DNA of 64,000 bases from Oscillospiraceae bacterium (GTDB taxonomy: Bacteria > Bacillota > Clostridia > Oscillospirales > Oscillospiraceae). Positions 16,506 through 24,519 of this stretch are shown here, in pieces; position 1 is the stretch's first letter, and the number at the start of each line of letters is the position of its first letter. The notes under the pieces were generated by a model, which worked only from the letters and a program-made list of their open reading frames with translations, searched no databases and had not been told where the DNA came from. A program made the translations under genes and the position numbers. Where the stretch lies: positions 1,612,001-1,676,000 of the forward strand of contig AP025583.1 of the NCBI GenBank assembly GCA_022846095.1, given 5' to 3'.

Positions 16506-18247
16506 GCTGCATTCTCCTTTTCTTCATTGGCGTCATCGGTGGAAAATGCCGCAAACAATTCATGTCCAGAGATCACCGATGCTTGGTTTTGCCCGTGGTG
16601 GATATAGGGTGGCCCGCCGGCCAGCGAAGTCTGACGGACCGCGGGGTGTTTCATCAAATCGTATTTCAGGTCCATCACCGGCCCCGCGCCGCGGATGAGC
16701 AGGACGGCGTACCGGTTGTCCAGCCGGCGTACCTCGTCCGGCGTCAGCAGCTCCCGCCCGTTGATCTGCATGTTGGTGGACCAGGAGCCGGACTTGCCCT
16801 TGGTTTCCCCGTGGGTCTTGGTGTCGATGGTGGATTTGCCGAGGGCCTCGGAGATGTACTTGTGGGTGCTGGACTCGTTGCCGCCGAGGTACAGCAAGGT
16901 GTCCGAGTTGCCGGGGATGGTTTCCCAGGAGTCCTTGAACTGCTCCTTGATCTGCGCCATGTTCTGGATGATGGTGCTGCAGGAGATGTTTCTCGACCTC
17001 ATGGTTGCCAGTTCACGGGGCAGCCCCGGCAGATTGACCGAGGGTGCCTCGTCCAATATGAAGTGGACGTGCCGGGGCAGCGGGCCGTGGTGGATCTGAT
17101 CGGCGCAGTAGTAGAGGGTCTGGAACACCTGGGAGTAGAGCAGACTCACCAAAAAGTTGTAGGTGGTGTCATTGTCCGGGATGACGGCATACAGGGCGCA
17201 CTTCTTCTCCCCCAGGGTGTAGAGATCCATATCGTCGTGGTCCGTGATGGCCCGGATCTGGGGCAGGTTGAAGGGCGCCAAGCGCACAGCGGTGGACACA
17301 AGGATACTCTTGGAAGTCTTGCCCGCCGCCATCTTAAAGACCTTATATTGCCGGACGGCGACGCTGTCCGGCTTCTCCCGTTCAATGGCGCTGAACAGCA
17401 GATCCAGCGGTGAGACGTGGTCCTCGTCGTCCTCCTTTACCTCCGCATACTCCAGCACCCGCATGACCATGGAAAAGTTCTGCTCGGACTCCGGCGCCTC
17501 CTGAAACAGCATGAGGATGATGGCCTGCAGCAGCGCCGTTTCGGCCTTGGTCCAGAACGGGTCCGACTCATGGCTGTTCTTGGGCGTGGTGGCCTGGATG
17601 AGGTTGTTGACCAGCCGCAGGGCGTCCTTCTCATCCCGGATATAGCGGAAGGGGTTGTATCCGTCCGACTGCTCCAGGTTAACGAGGTTCAGCACCCGCA
17701 CATCATAGCCCTGGCTTTTAAGGTAGCCGCCGGTGGCGGTGAGCACCTCCATTTTGGGGTCGGTGATTACATAGTTTGTATTGGCCTCCAGAATGTTGGG
17801 CAGCACATAGCTGCGGGTCTTGGCCGCGCCGCTGCCGCCGATGACCAGTACGTTGAGGGACCGGCGGTGCTTGTGGGTATCCAGCCCCAGGCGGACATGC
17901 TTTGTCAGGGGCTTATTCTGCTTTTGACAGAACATGGCGTTGACCTGTTTGGGGGACGCCCACTGGGCGGAGCCGTGTTCCTCGCCGTCGCGGGTACGGC
18001 CCTGGGTGGTGCGGTAGAGGCAGATCCCCATGACATAGAGGCCGGTGCAGGCGAGAATGCTCATCAGGCTGTGTTCCGTCCAGCGGATCTTCAAAGGGGT
18101 CTGCAGGGCTGCGGTCAGGTTCGTCAGCAGTTCCGGCAGGCCGTCCCCGAGGGACTGGGCGATCAGGAGCGCGGCCCAGACCACGGGGATGTAGAGAAAC
18201 AGATACGGGAGAAGCCCTCCCGATCTGCCCGGTTGATTCAGCGGCAT
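16502..18247 (-). CDS. VirD4/TraG-type IV coupling protein with altered P-loop
   Basis: A 581-residue protein. Two N-terminal membrane helices (YLFLYIPVVWAALLIA and MSILACTGLYVMGICL) precede a T4SS coupling ATPase. Later motifs HFILDEAPSVNLPG (Walker B) and STIIQNMAQIKEQF are canonical. It carries relaxase-bound DNA to the channel. The P-loop reads GGSGAAKTR: the last glycine before the lysine is alanine. K and T are retained, so ATP binding may survive. The DNA codons (GGC GCG GCC AAG ACC) leave no reading ambiguity. Confidence 0.92.
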   Translation of the reverse strand: MPLNQPGRSGGLLPYLFLYIPVVWAALLIAQSLGDGLPELLTNLTAALQTPLKIRWTEHSLMSILACTGLYVMGICLYRTTQGRTRDGEEHGSAQWASPKQVNAMFCQKQNKPLTKHVRLGLDTHKHRRSLNVLVIGGSGAAKTRSYVLPNILEANTNYVITDPKMEVLTATGGYLKSQGYDVRVLNLVNLEQSDGYNPFRYIRDEKDALRLVNNLIQATTPKNSHESDPFWTKAETALLQAIILMLFQEAPESEQNFSMVMRVLEYAEVKEDDEDHVSPLDLLFSAIEREKPDSVAVRQYKVFKMAAGKTSKSILVSTAVRLAPFNLPQIRAITDHDDMDLYTLGEKKCALYAVIPDNDTTYNFLVSLLYSQVFQTLYYCADQIHHGPLPRHVHFILDEAPSVNLPGLPRELATMRSRNISCSTIIQNMAQIKEQFKDSWETIPGNSDTLLYLGGNESSTHKYISEALGKSTIDTKTHGETKGKSGSWSTNMQINGRELLTPDEVRRLDNRYAVLLIRGAGPVMDLKYDLMKHPAVRQTSLAGGPPYIHHGQNQASVISGHELFAAFSTDDANEEKENAA

Positions 18248-18269
18248 TCACCTCCAAATGTAAAAACAG

Positions 18270-18294
18270 GGGGCGCACCGCAGTAGTGCGCCCC
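18270..18294 (-). terminator. Terminator or attenuator between recombinase-like gene and VirD4
   Basis: A 9-bp stem (18270-18278 with 18286-18294) is followed on the - strand by CTGTTTTTACA. It lies after the resolvase-like gene and before VirD4, so it may reduce read-through into the transfer operon. Confidence 0.6.
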
Positions 18295-18323
18295 GTAGGC
18301 TGATGGGATGTATGCCCGTTTGA

Positions 18324-18782
18324 TCAGTCCTGTTCGAAGGGATACAGGATGTCCACGCCGAGGGTATGCATTCGGTCCTCATACCGCAGGAGGCCCCGCA
18401 GGTCATGGCCCCGGTAGATCCGATCCCGTTTACAGGAAAGGATATAATCCATTTTCTTTTCCGCAGCCTGCTGCTCCAGGAACTGAAGGCCGGGCCTCCG
18501 GAGATCCCGCCCGCTCATATAATCCTTGTATACGCCGGCGATCTGCATGCCGTTTTCTTCCGCGAATTGGCGCAGGTAAGTGTCCTGCCCACTGATGCCG
18601 ATCTCGTCTGCCATCGGGTTGCCGGTATCCACCCGAAGATACAGCCAGCAGCGTTTTCCCCGCAACTGTGCCTTGGGCGGCAGGCTCCCGTGCGCGAACA
18701 GCCTTTTCAGCAGTGCCATATCCTCCAGGAGCAGGAATCCTGCGCTGCCGGTGTGTCCTCTGTAGTAGTAAACGGCTTTCAT
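18324..18782 (-). CDS. Resolvase-like protein lacking the catalytic serine
   Basis: A 152-residue protein with the fold signature of the serine recombinase N-terminal domain: YLRVDTG, QDTYLRQFAEENGM, YKDYMSGRDLRRPG and CKRDRIYRG. In active enzymes the first motif reads Y-x-R-V-S-T; here the serine is aspartate (codon GAT). No C-terminal helix-turn-helix follows. It is therefore likely inactive for strand exchange and may act as a regulator or partner. ATG 18782 is chosen because AGGAGG lies 9 nt upstream. It lies between PcfB and VirD4 in the mobilisation module. Confidence 0.75.
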   Translation of the reverse strand: MKAVYYYRGHTGSAGFLLLEDMALLKRLFAHGSLPPKAQLRGKRCWLYLRVDTGNPMADEIGISGQDTYLRQFAEENGMQIAGVYKDYMSGRDLRRPGLQFLEQQAAEKKMDYILSCKRDRIYRGHDLRGLLRYEDRMHTLGVDILYPFEQD

Positions 18783-18869
18783 GTGATTTGGCCTCCTTCC
18801 ACTTTTTTGCAACTCAACCATACCCGAACCGGCCCGGAATATCCAGCACTTTCCCCGAACAGCACCCGA

Positions 18870-19517
18870 TCATCTGGCCTTGGTCCGCGTCTTGGTTTTC
18901 TGCCTGGCCGGGGCACGCTGACGCTGTTCCTCCAACCGAGCGCGATAGCCCTGCAGGCGGCCCTCAACAGAGGGCCGCTCCTCACTCGTCGTCCTCGCCG
19001 CGCTCCCGGCGCGCGTAGGAGAGCTGGTGCCGGTATCGCGTGAGGCGCGTCCCGACCGGGAATCTTTTTTTGGCGTTCCTGGTTCCATCTCCGGCTGCCG
19101 CTCCCGATCCGGCTGCTCCTTTCGGGGGAACTCCGGTTGCTGGTACATCATCTTCTGGAACACCAAATTGGCCCGTTCCACCTCTGTGGCCGGCATGACA
19201 ACATCTACCATGCTGTTCGGGCCATTGGAGTCCCGGGAGTTTTGGATGGCCGCATAGAGCAATTTCGGTTCCCGCGCCTTGAGCCTGAACTCCCGGTATT
19301 CCTCCTGCGTCATGGGAAACACCCGCAGATCCCGCGTCTGCTGCAGCATTTTGCCCATGCGGACCTTGCCGCTGATCTTCTTGTGGTTTTTCGCCAGCGC
19401 CAGCGACATGGCCAGCAGGTTCTTGGCTGCTGAACCGCCCAGCCGGACGGCCACCTCTCCGCCGGAGAGCAGCATGCGGACCAGTTGGTCCGCGGCCTCA
19501 CCGCCTCCGATATTCAT
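18870..19517 (-). CDS. PcfB/DUF3801-family conjugation protein
   Basis: A 215-residue protein. The N-terminal ~115 residues (GGEAADQLVRMLLSGGEVAV, then LRVFPMTQEEYREF) match the PcfB family next to relaxases in Gram-positive elements, which is linked to relaxosome-channel docking. The remainder is basic and Pro/Arg/Glu-rich. ATG 19517 is chosen over the longer frame because AAGGAGGTGG lies just upstream. The start lies inside the end of the relaxase gene (overlap 20 nt). Confidence 0.85.
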   Translation of the reverse strand: MNIGGGEAADQLVRMLLSGGEVAVRLGGSAAKNLLAMSLALAKNHKKISGKVRMGKMLQQTRDLRVFPMTQEEYREFRLKAREPKLLYAAIQNSRDSNGPNSMVDVVMPATEVERANLVFQKMMYQQPEFPRKEQPDRERQPEMEPGTPKKDSRSGRASRDTGTSSPTRAGSAARTTSEERPSVEGRLQGYRARLEEQRQRAPARQKTKTRTKAR

Positions 19518-20910
19518 CTCGTTCCACCTCCTTTGCCGTGGCCTCGGCCACCTGAATATCATGTTCCATCTGGGGCCGGTTTCGTTCAATAGTGTCACAC
19601 ATGGAAATTTCTTTCCGTGCCTGCCGGATCTCCCGGTTGACGTCCGCCAACTGTCGGTATAGTTCAGCCTTTTCCGCCAGCAACTGCTCCCTGGGGATCC
19701 CGCACCGCTCCAGCGTGGAGACGGCGTCCATGTAGCGGGTAAAGGGTTCCTCCATGCCGGGCATGCCGGACTCATAGCAGTCCTTCGCCGGGGCGAGGGC
19801 CTCTGCGTCGGAGAGGGCGTCGTAGAGCGCCCGCCGTTTCTTCTTCCGCACATTGAGGATGGTGCGCTGTTTCATCAGGCTGGCCAGCGTTTCCTCTGTG
19901 CGGGTATGGACGGCCTGCAGGCCCTCTGCCGTGGAGACGCCATGCGCCCGCAGGAAGGCGAACTGCTCCTTGTAGCTCTCAAACTTCATGATCTCCCTCC
20001 TGAGATGGGGCGTCATCTTCGGCGGGTACTGCCGCTGCCCGGCCTTGCCCAGCAGATAGAGGTAGTGGACATACAGGGCCATGAATCCGGTGTACTTCTG
20101 CGGGTGGCGCCTGCGGTACGGCTCATACCGGGGCCGATAGACGATGGATGGGCGAGCACCGGCGGCGATCTCATCCAGGTTCCCCTCGATGGCGGCGCGG
20201 ATCCCATCCTCGGTGAAAAGCGGATTCTTCCGGCCTGGTATCATGAGCCGCTCCTGTCCTTTGAGGCGGAAGCTGAGGCGATTCCCATGCTTGATCTCAT
20301 ATCCCTTATGCTCCATAATGAGGAAGAAGTGGCCGATATCGTTGGCGTCCTCTATGGCCTCCCGGAGATCCGCCTCCAGCATGGCGCGGAAGGTGGGCTG
20401 GCCCTTGCTTTGCCGCAGCCACTCGATGTAACTGACCGCCTTTTCTCCCTTGCCCTCCATGATGATGGACAAGCCGTGCTCCCGGCACAGCCGGTCTGAG
20501 ATGGCACGGATCTGGCTGTAGTAACTGCGGGCATTGCTGTGGTATTTCTCGCCGGTATCCGCATTTACGGAGTTGAAAATGGTGTGCGCGTGGATATGCT
20601 CCTTGTCCACATGAACGCCGATGACCGCCTGGTAGCCGGACAGATGCTCTGCGGCGAACTCCTTTGCGATCTCCAGCGCCAGTTCTGGGGTGGCCTCGCC
20701 GGGCTTGAAGGATTGGATGATGTGATAATACTGGACGCCGTCCGTCTGACGATAGTGCCGCTTGGTTTTCATCATACGGCTGACGGCGTGCTCCGTGGAG
20801 CAGCCCTGGCTGGCGGTCAGGATCTGTTCCTCTGTTTTATCCCCATTGAGGACATACCGGACCCCCACGTCCAGCCGTCCCTTGCGGGCGAGGATCTTCG
20901 TAACCGCCAT
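19498..20910 (-). CDS. Relaxase (MobP-type, VirD2/MobA family)
   Basis: A 470-residue protein. Residues ~60-130 hold the relaxase core: YYHIIQSFKPGEATP and the metal-binding triad HVDKEHIHAHTIFN. The N-terminal Tyr in VGVRYVLN or in the HYRQ region would be the nicking residue. The C-terminal third is helical and coiled-coil-like. It nicks oriT and pilots the single strand. The start overlaps the MobC stop by one base. The order MobC, relaxase, PcfB, VirD4 is standard for Tn1549-like elements. Confidence 0.92.
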   Translation of the reverse strand: MAVTKILARKGRLDVGVRYVLNGDKTEEQILTASQGCSTEHAVSRMMKTKRHYRQTDGVQYYHIIQSFKPGEATPELALEIAKEFAAEHLSGYQAVIGVHVDKEHIHAHTIFNSVNADTGEKYHSNARSYYSQIRAISDRLCREHGLSIIMEGKGEKAVSYIEWLRQSKGQPTFRAMLEADLREAIEDANDIGHFFLIMEHKGYEIKHGNRLSFRLKGQERLMIPGRKNPLFTEDGIRAAIEGNLDEIAAGARPSIVYRPRYEPYRRRHPQKYTGFMALYVHYLYLLGKAGQRQYPPKMTPHLRREIMKFESYKEQFAFLRAHGVSTAEGLQAVHTRTEETLASLMKQRTILNVRKKKRRALYDALSDAEALAPAKDCYESGMPGMEEPFTRYMDAVSTLERCGIPREQLLAEKAELYRQLADVNREIRQARKEISMCDTIERNRPQMEHDIQVAEATAKEVERDEYRRR

Positions 20911-21221
20911 TACAGATCCGCGACCTTTTCCATGAGCAGGTACACCTGCCGCAGCAGGAACAGCGCCTCTTTTGCGTCTTGTCGGGTGGCGATGCCGGCG
21001 TTGACGCTCCGGGCGATTTGATTGATATTTACGCCGATTCGGTTGATCTCCCGATATAAGTCGTTGATCTCCGCCGGCTGGCGCTGGCGGATCTCCGTGC
21101 GGTTGATGCAGGAGCGGATGACGTTACTTAGAGACAGGCCAGACTCTCTGGCCAGTCGGTCCAGGTGTTCCCGTTCCTCTGCGGTCAGCCGCACAGAGAG
21201 AAATTTGCTTTTTTCCTGCAC
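20910..21221 (-). CDS. MobC-like relaxosome accessory protein
   Basis: A 103-residue protein. The first ~45 residues are a ribbon-helix-helix (KSKFLSVRLTAEEREHLDRL, then LSLSNVIRSCINRTE), followed by INRIGVNINQIARSVN, the conserved MobC motif. It binds oriT and helps the relaxase. AGGAGGTGACGTG precedes the ATG. The candidate oriT lies directly upstream. Confidence 0.88.
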   Translation of the reverse strand: MQEKSKFLSVRLTAEEREHLDRLARESGLSLSNVIRSCINRTEIRQRQPAEINDLYREINRIGVNINQIARSVNAGIATRQDAKEALFLLRQVYLLMEKVADL

Positions 21222-21388
21222 ACGTCACCTCCTTTTTCTGCCTGCAGGCGGCATTGGGGCCAGGGGGATTCCCCCTGCAAGCGCATTTGTCATACAAATG
21301 CTATGCTTGCGCCATCGCCGCGCAGGGCGCGGCCATTTTCAAGCGGTAGGTGGATTTCAATTCCCTCTCCTGCGGAAAAGAAAAATGC
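21222..21388. other. Candidate origin of transfer (oriT)
   Basis: The 167-bp gap before mobC contains nested inverted repeats: CAGGGGG/CCCCCTG (21261-21267 with 21271-21277), GCAAGC/GCTTGC (21277-21282 with 21305-21310) and CATTTGT/ACAAATG (21284-21290 with 21294-21300). Adjacent palindromes beside a MobC-relaxase pair are the usual form of a conjugative oriT. The nick site cannot be assigned. Confidence 0.55.
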
Positions 21389-21772
21389 TCACCGCTCACG
21401 GGCCTTGAGGTTCAGGTTATCCCGCGGGACGCCGGCCAGATCCAGTTCGCGCTTGTCCCGCACATACGCCGCATAGCGGGCGTAGGCGTAACCTTCGCTG
21501 TCAACGAGGATGCCGTCCTGCCGCTTGCGGGTAGAGACCAGCAGGCAGCGGAAGCGGCCGGACTTCTCACTGTACCCGGTAAGGTGGGTCCTGGCGGCGA
21601 TGAAAGGGGTCTCGGCCAGCAGATCCGCTTGAAAGCGGCGGTATTTGGATTCCGACAGGATGATCTCCCGCACCACTGTAAAGGGGGCGGCCTTGATGAT
21701 TGGGGTGGTATCTTGCAGAGCAGACACAGAAACCGGCTTTCTGAAAAATCGTGCATACTGTTCTTTTGCTAT
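21389..21772 (-). CDS. Small conserved-looking ICE protein, apparent ATA start
   Basis: A 127-residue protein of unknown function, basic and compact, with core FTVVREIILSESKYRRF and GRFRCLLVSTRKRQDGILVD. Taking GTG 21727 as start leaves no good ribosome site. The same frame continues upstream through KEQYARFFRKPVSVS to ATA 21772, which follows GGGAGG by eight nt, and a stop lies seven codons above that. The start is therefore probably ATA. It lies between the DNA methyltransferase and the candidate oriT. No enzymatic motif was recognised. Confidence 0.6.
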   Translation of the reverse strand: MAKEQYARFFRKPVSVSALQDTTPIIKAAPFTVVREIILSESKYRRFQADLLAETPFIAARTHLTGYSEKSGRFRCLLVSTRKRQDGILVDSEGYAYARYAAYVRDKRELDLAGVPRDNLNLKARER

Positions 21773-21846
21773 GGTGCAGACCTCCCTTCAAAAAAGGGTG
21801 TATCATTGGACGCCCTTATCATCTGAAACGGGAAAGCAAGGGCGTG

Positions 21847-22587
21847 TCATTGGACGTCCTCCAGCCCCTGTTCCAGCGCCTGACGGATCCGGCCTCTGGC
21901 CAGTGCGGCATAGGCGTCTGTCACCTCGATGCCGGTGGCGGAGTAGCCCTCCAGCACAGCGGCCAGCACCGTGGTGCCGCTGCCGGCAAAGGGGTCCAGG
22001 ATCCGTCCGCCCGGCTCGGTGATCTTCACGATGTCCCGCATAAGCTGCAGGGGCTTTTCTGTCAGGTGGATGCGATCCTGCGGGTTCCCGTATTTGAATA
22101 CACCGGGCAGGCAGGGCACGGGACGGCTAATGGGCATGTCCCCGTTGGATCCCCAGACGATGTACTCCGCCTGCTGGCGGAAGCGTCCTTTCTGGGGCCG
22201 GCTGTTGCCCTTGTCCCAGACGGCGGTGCCACGCCAGATCCAACCAGCCCACTGGAGGGCGTCCGTAGCTGCGGGGAGCTGCCGCCAGTCGATGAACATA
22301 CACACCGGGGCGCCGGGCTTACAGATTTTTCTGGCGTCGTACAGCCACTCCGCCGCCCAGCGCGTCCAGGACCGCTGATCCTTGGCGTCGCCGTCAAAGG
22401 GCGGCGGGGCATGGTCGCCCATGTTGGAGTATTTCTTGGCCGTGGACTTGTTCTTTTCCGCCTGGGTGCGCCCGCCGGATGCGTAGGGCGGGTCTGTGAT
22501 CACCGCGTCGAAGGTCCCAAGCGCAAAGCCGGACAGCACCTTCAGCGCGTCGCCTTGGATGATTTCCCACTGGGGGTTATCGCTCAT
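21847..22587 (-). CDS. DNA adenine/cytosine-N4 methyltransferase
   Basis: A 246-residue protein with the two motifs of amino-methyltransferases: DAVITDPPYASGG (motif IV, ~30-42) and ILDPFAGSGTTVLAA (motif I, ~205-219). That order is the beta class. No restriction endonuclease is adjacent, so it is an orphan methylase. Such genes on conjugative elements can protect incoming DNA from restriction or mark the element. Its start shares an 11-bp ATGAGCGATAA junction with the upstream gene. SAM could be supplied by the MetK encoded in the same operon. Confidence 0.88.
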   Translation of the reverse strand: MSDNPQWEIIQGDALKVLSGFALGTFDAVITDPPYASGGRTQAEKNKSTAKKYSNMGDHAPPPFDGDAKDQRSWTRWAAEWLYDARKICKPGAPVCMFIDWRQLPAATDALQWAGWIWRGTAVWDKGNSRPQKGRFRQQAEYIVWGSNGDMPISRPVPCLPGVFKYGNPQDRIHLTEKPLQLMRDIVKITEPGGRILDPFAGSGTTVLAAVLEGYSATGIEVTDAYAALARGRIRQALEQGLEDVQ

Positions 22588-22906
22588 AGGCAGGTTTCTC
22601 CTTCTTCTTATTCTTTTGGGGTGTTTGCAGTACAGGTTCCTGATATTCTTCCAAATGCACTGTTCCGCCTTTTTCCGTTATGATTGCAGGCCGGTGGACC
22701 CGCTGGCCGAGATCCAGCAGTGTTCCTTCGATGGCATCCGCTACTTCGCCTATATAATGCATATCCCAGGGAAATTCATCTTCCGTCTTGTTGAGGAAGG
22801 TGAGGATCGTTTGGTAAACGGCATTGTCGATGGCATCCAACTGCTCGATCTGCCTGCCTGATAATTCGATCTCCGGTTCTTCTGGCGGAATGTTGTCCAC
22901 CATCAC
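22577..22906 (-). CDS. Hypothetical acidic ICE protein
   Basis: A 109-residue protein, acidic in the first half (PPEEPEIELSGRQIEQLDAI) and Lys-rich at the end (TPQKNKKKEK). No known motif is seen. The last 11 bp overlap the methyltransferase start, and the start lies 1-2 nt from the end of the DUF4406-like gene, so it sits in a tightly packed operon. Helix-rich; a protein-binding role is as far as one can guess. Confidence 0.7.
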   Translation of the reverse strand: MMVDNIPPEEPEIELSGRQIEQLDAIDNAVYQTILTFLNKTEDEFPWDMHYIGEVADAIEGTLLDLGQRVHRPAIITEKGGTVHLEEYQEPVLQTPQKNKKKEKPAYER

Positions 22907-22907
22907 A

Positions 22908-23681
22908 TCATCGCTCCTTCCCTTGCTTGGTTCGCCGGTGCGGGGGCTTTCCCAGCTCCTTCTGGTCTGTCAGGACAGGGATCCCCAGCCTCTCGGCGTG
23001 GTTGATCTCCGCCCACATGCCCTCCGTCCAGACGGGGCCGTAGACATTGACCTGCTGGCAGAACTCTACCAGCCGCAGGCCCATCTCCCGTGCCGCCTGA
23101 TCCTGTGCCGGATTACCAGTGTCGGCAATAGGCGGAAATAAGAGGTGCGGGCAGACGGGCACGTTGCCCTCCGCGAACACCTCCCGCGCTTTTTCTCTGG
23201 CGAAGGCGATATTTTTCTCTACCTCGCCACGCAGCGGGGCGCAGATGTAAACGAGTTTCGGGCCGTCCTGCCGGCGCTCCGTCACACGATCCCGAAACAC
23301 GTCCAGGTACTCGCTCACAGCCTGCCGCATGGCGGAATAGTCCGCCGCGGTTGGGCGGAAGGCATACCACTCCGCCTTTCCGCCATCTTCCCAGATATGC
23401 GGTGATACGCCATTACGGAAGTTGGGGTTGCCCGGCACCTGCTTGATGCCGAGGATATCCTTCAGCCGGAGGCGGAGCTTATCTACCACGCCGTCTGTGC
23501 GGTTCAGCACCGTAACGCTGATGGCGTCATAGTGGTCCGCATAGCCGGATGTCACAAACTGCACACGGACACGGAGATCCTTTCCCAGCGTTCCCAAACA
23601 GGCCCGGCCTGTAAACTTGGGGCTGCCGATCACCATGCCGTCCGCAAACAGTTTCCGAAGTTCCTGTTCGTAAAATGTCAT
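22908..23681 (-). CDS. DUF4406-domain protein (nucleoside deoxyribosyltransferase-like fold)
   Basis: A 257-residue protein. The C-terminal ~110 residues begin with KLVYICAPLRGEVEKNIAFA and contain CPHLLFPPIAD and LRLVEFCQQVNVYGPVWTEGM. This is the DUF4406 pattern, related to nucleoside 2-deoxyribosyltransferases. The N-terminal ~140 residues are a separate domain with FVTSGYADHYDAISVTVLNR that I do not recognise. Members are frequent in phages and ICEs, perhaps in nucleotide modification or defence, but no activity is established here. Confidence 0.75.
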   Translation of the reverse strand: MTFYEQELRKLFADGMVIGSPKFTGRACLGTLGKDLRVRVQFVTSGYADHYDAISVTVLNRTDGVVDKLRLRLKDILGIKQVPGNPNFRNGVSPHIWEDGGKAEWYAFRPTAADYSAMRQAVSEYLDVFRDRVTERRQDGPKLVYICAPLRGEVEKNIAFAREKAREVFAEGNVPVCPHLLFPPIADTGNPAQDQAAREMGLRLVEFCQQVNVYGPVWTEGMWAEINHAERLGIPVLTDQKELGKPPHRRTKQGKER

Positions 23682-23758
23682 CGCTCCGGCCCATCCTTTT
23701 GCGCAGGAGCACTTTTCCAGTGGATCTCATGGTGCGTATTGTCGATATGGTTTGGCAT
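23678..23758 (-). CDS. 26-residue ORF with strong ribosome site
   Basis: ATG 23758 follows AAAGGAGGTC closely and encodes 26 residues beginning MPNHIDNTHHEIHWK, His-rich at the start. Its TGA overlaps the next ATG (ATGA), the same coupling used by real genes in this operon. It may be a genuine microprotein or a leader that couples translation into the DUF4406-like gene. Confidence 0.45.
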   Translation of the reverse strand: MPNHIDNTHHEIHWKSAPAQKDGPER

Positions 23759-23814
23759 ATGACCTCCTTTCGCCGCTATGCGGCGTTTTTCCATAGGCTG
23801 AGTTGTTCATCCTC

Positions 23815-24519
23815 TCACCGAAAACCTGCGTCAATTTCCGAAAATGTCATAGTCCGATTGAACTTCTCGCTGACCTTCCCCGGCAGGGCCTGCAGTTCCA
23901 GCATCCTGGCCCACAGATCCGGGTGGTGGTCATAGAGATGGCGGAGTTCCCGCTGTCTGGCGTTGGGGCAGAACCAGCAGCCGCCCCTGTCGGTGAAGTC
24001 ATAGACAGGCGAAAGCAGCCCCGCCTCCCGGCAGAGCTGCTTTGCGTCCTGTTCCGTATAGCCGTATTTGTCCAGCAGGGAGACACGGCGCCCACCCAGC
24101 CGGAGCAGCCGCTCCTGCTCATCCCTGGCGATGCCGATGTACTGTACCGTGTCCGGCGGGAGGCTTTTCTGGTACCGCAAAATCGGTTTCAGTTTGCAGT
24201 CCCGCTGGACGGCGCATCGCCCACAGATGGGAAAAGAGCGGAGCAGGCCCTTTTTCGGCCCACGGGTGATCCGCCCGGTGAACAGCCCCACATAGGTCTG
24301 CGGTCCACGGAGGACGCGGATCTTTACGCCCATGCGCTCCAGTGCGGGGATGGCCGTGCCATAGATGAAGTCCCGGTGCTCCGGCACCTCGCCGGAGATA
24401 TGGCTGTCAAACATCACTTCGCAGTACACCGCCTCATCCAACGGTTCCCCGTAACGGAGCGCCAGCAGGATGGTGGCGATGCTGTCCTTTCCAAAGGAAC
24501 AGGATGCTATATGTTTCAG
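23815..24519 (-). CDS. PAPS-reductase-like PP-loop protein, apparent CTG start
   Basis: A 234-residue protein. The N-terminus KHIASCSFGKDSIAT is the PP-loop (SxGKDS) that binds ATP or PAPS. Later CGRCAVQRDCKLKP and GGCWFCPNARQRE supply paired cysteines, probably for a metal or Fe-S site. Starting at TTG 24441 would delete the PP-loop. The only codon available is CTG 24519, which overlaps the metK stop as CTGA, exactly where ATGA would be expected. PP-loop proteins of this type in mobile elements are sulfur-transfer or nucleotide-activating enzymes. The substrate is unknown. No dnd partners are present, so phosphorothioation is not supported. Confidence 0.75.
   Translation of the reverse strand: MKHIASCSFGKDSIATILLALRYGEPLDEAVYCEVMFDSHISGEVPEHRDFIYGTAIPALERMGVKIRVLRGPQTYVGLFTGRITRGPKKGLLRSFPICGRCAVQRDCKLKPILRYQKSLPPDTVQYIGIARDEQERLLRLGGRRVSLLDKYGYTEQDAKQLCREAGLLSPVYDFTDRGGCWFCPNARQRELRHLYDHHPDLWARMLELQALPGKVSEKFNRTMTFSEIDAGFR

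Noticed and set aside
23759-23814. Short hairpin CGCCGC/GCGGCG followed by T5 on the + strand
   Set aside because: No + strand gene ends here and the stem is short; probably incidental.
23815-24519. Part of a Dnd phosphorothioation system
   Set aside because: Only a PAPS-reductase-like protein is present; DndA, B, D and E are absent.
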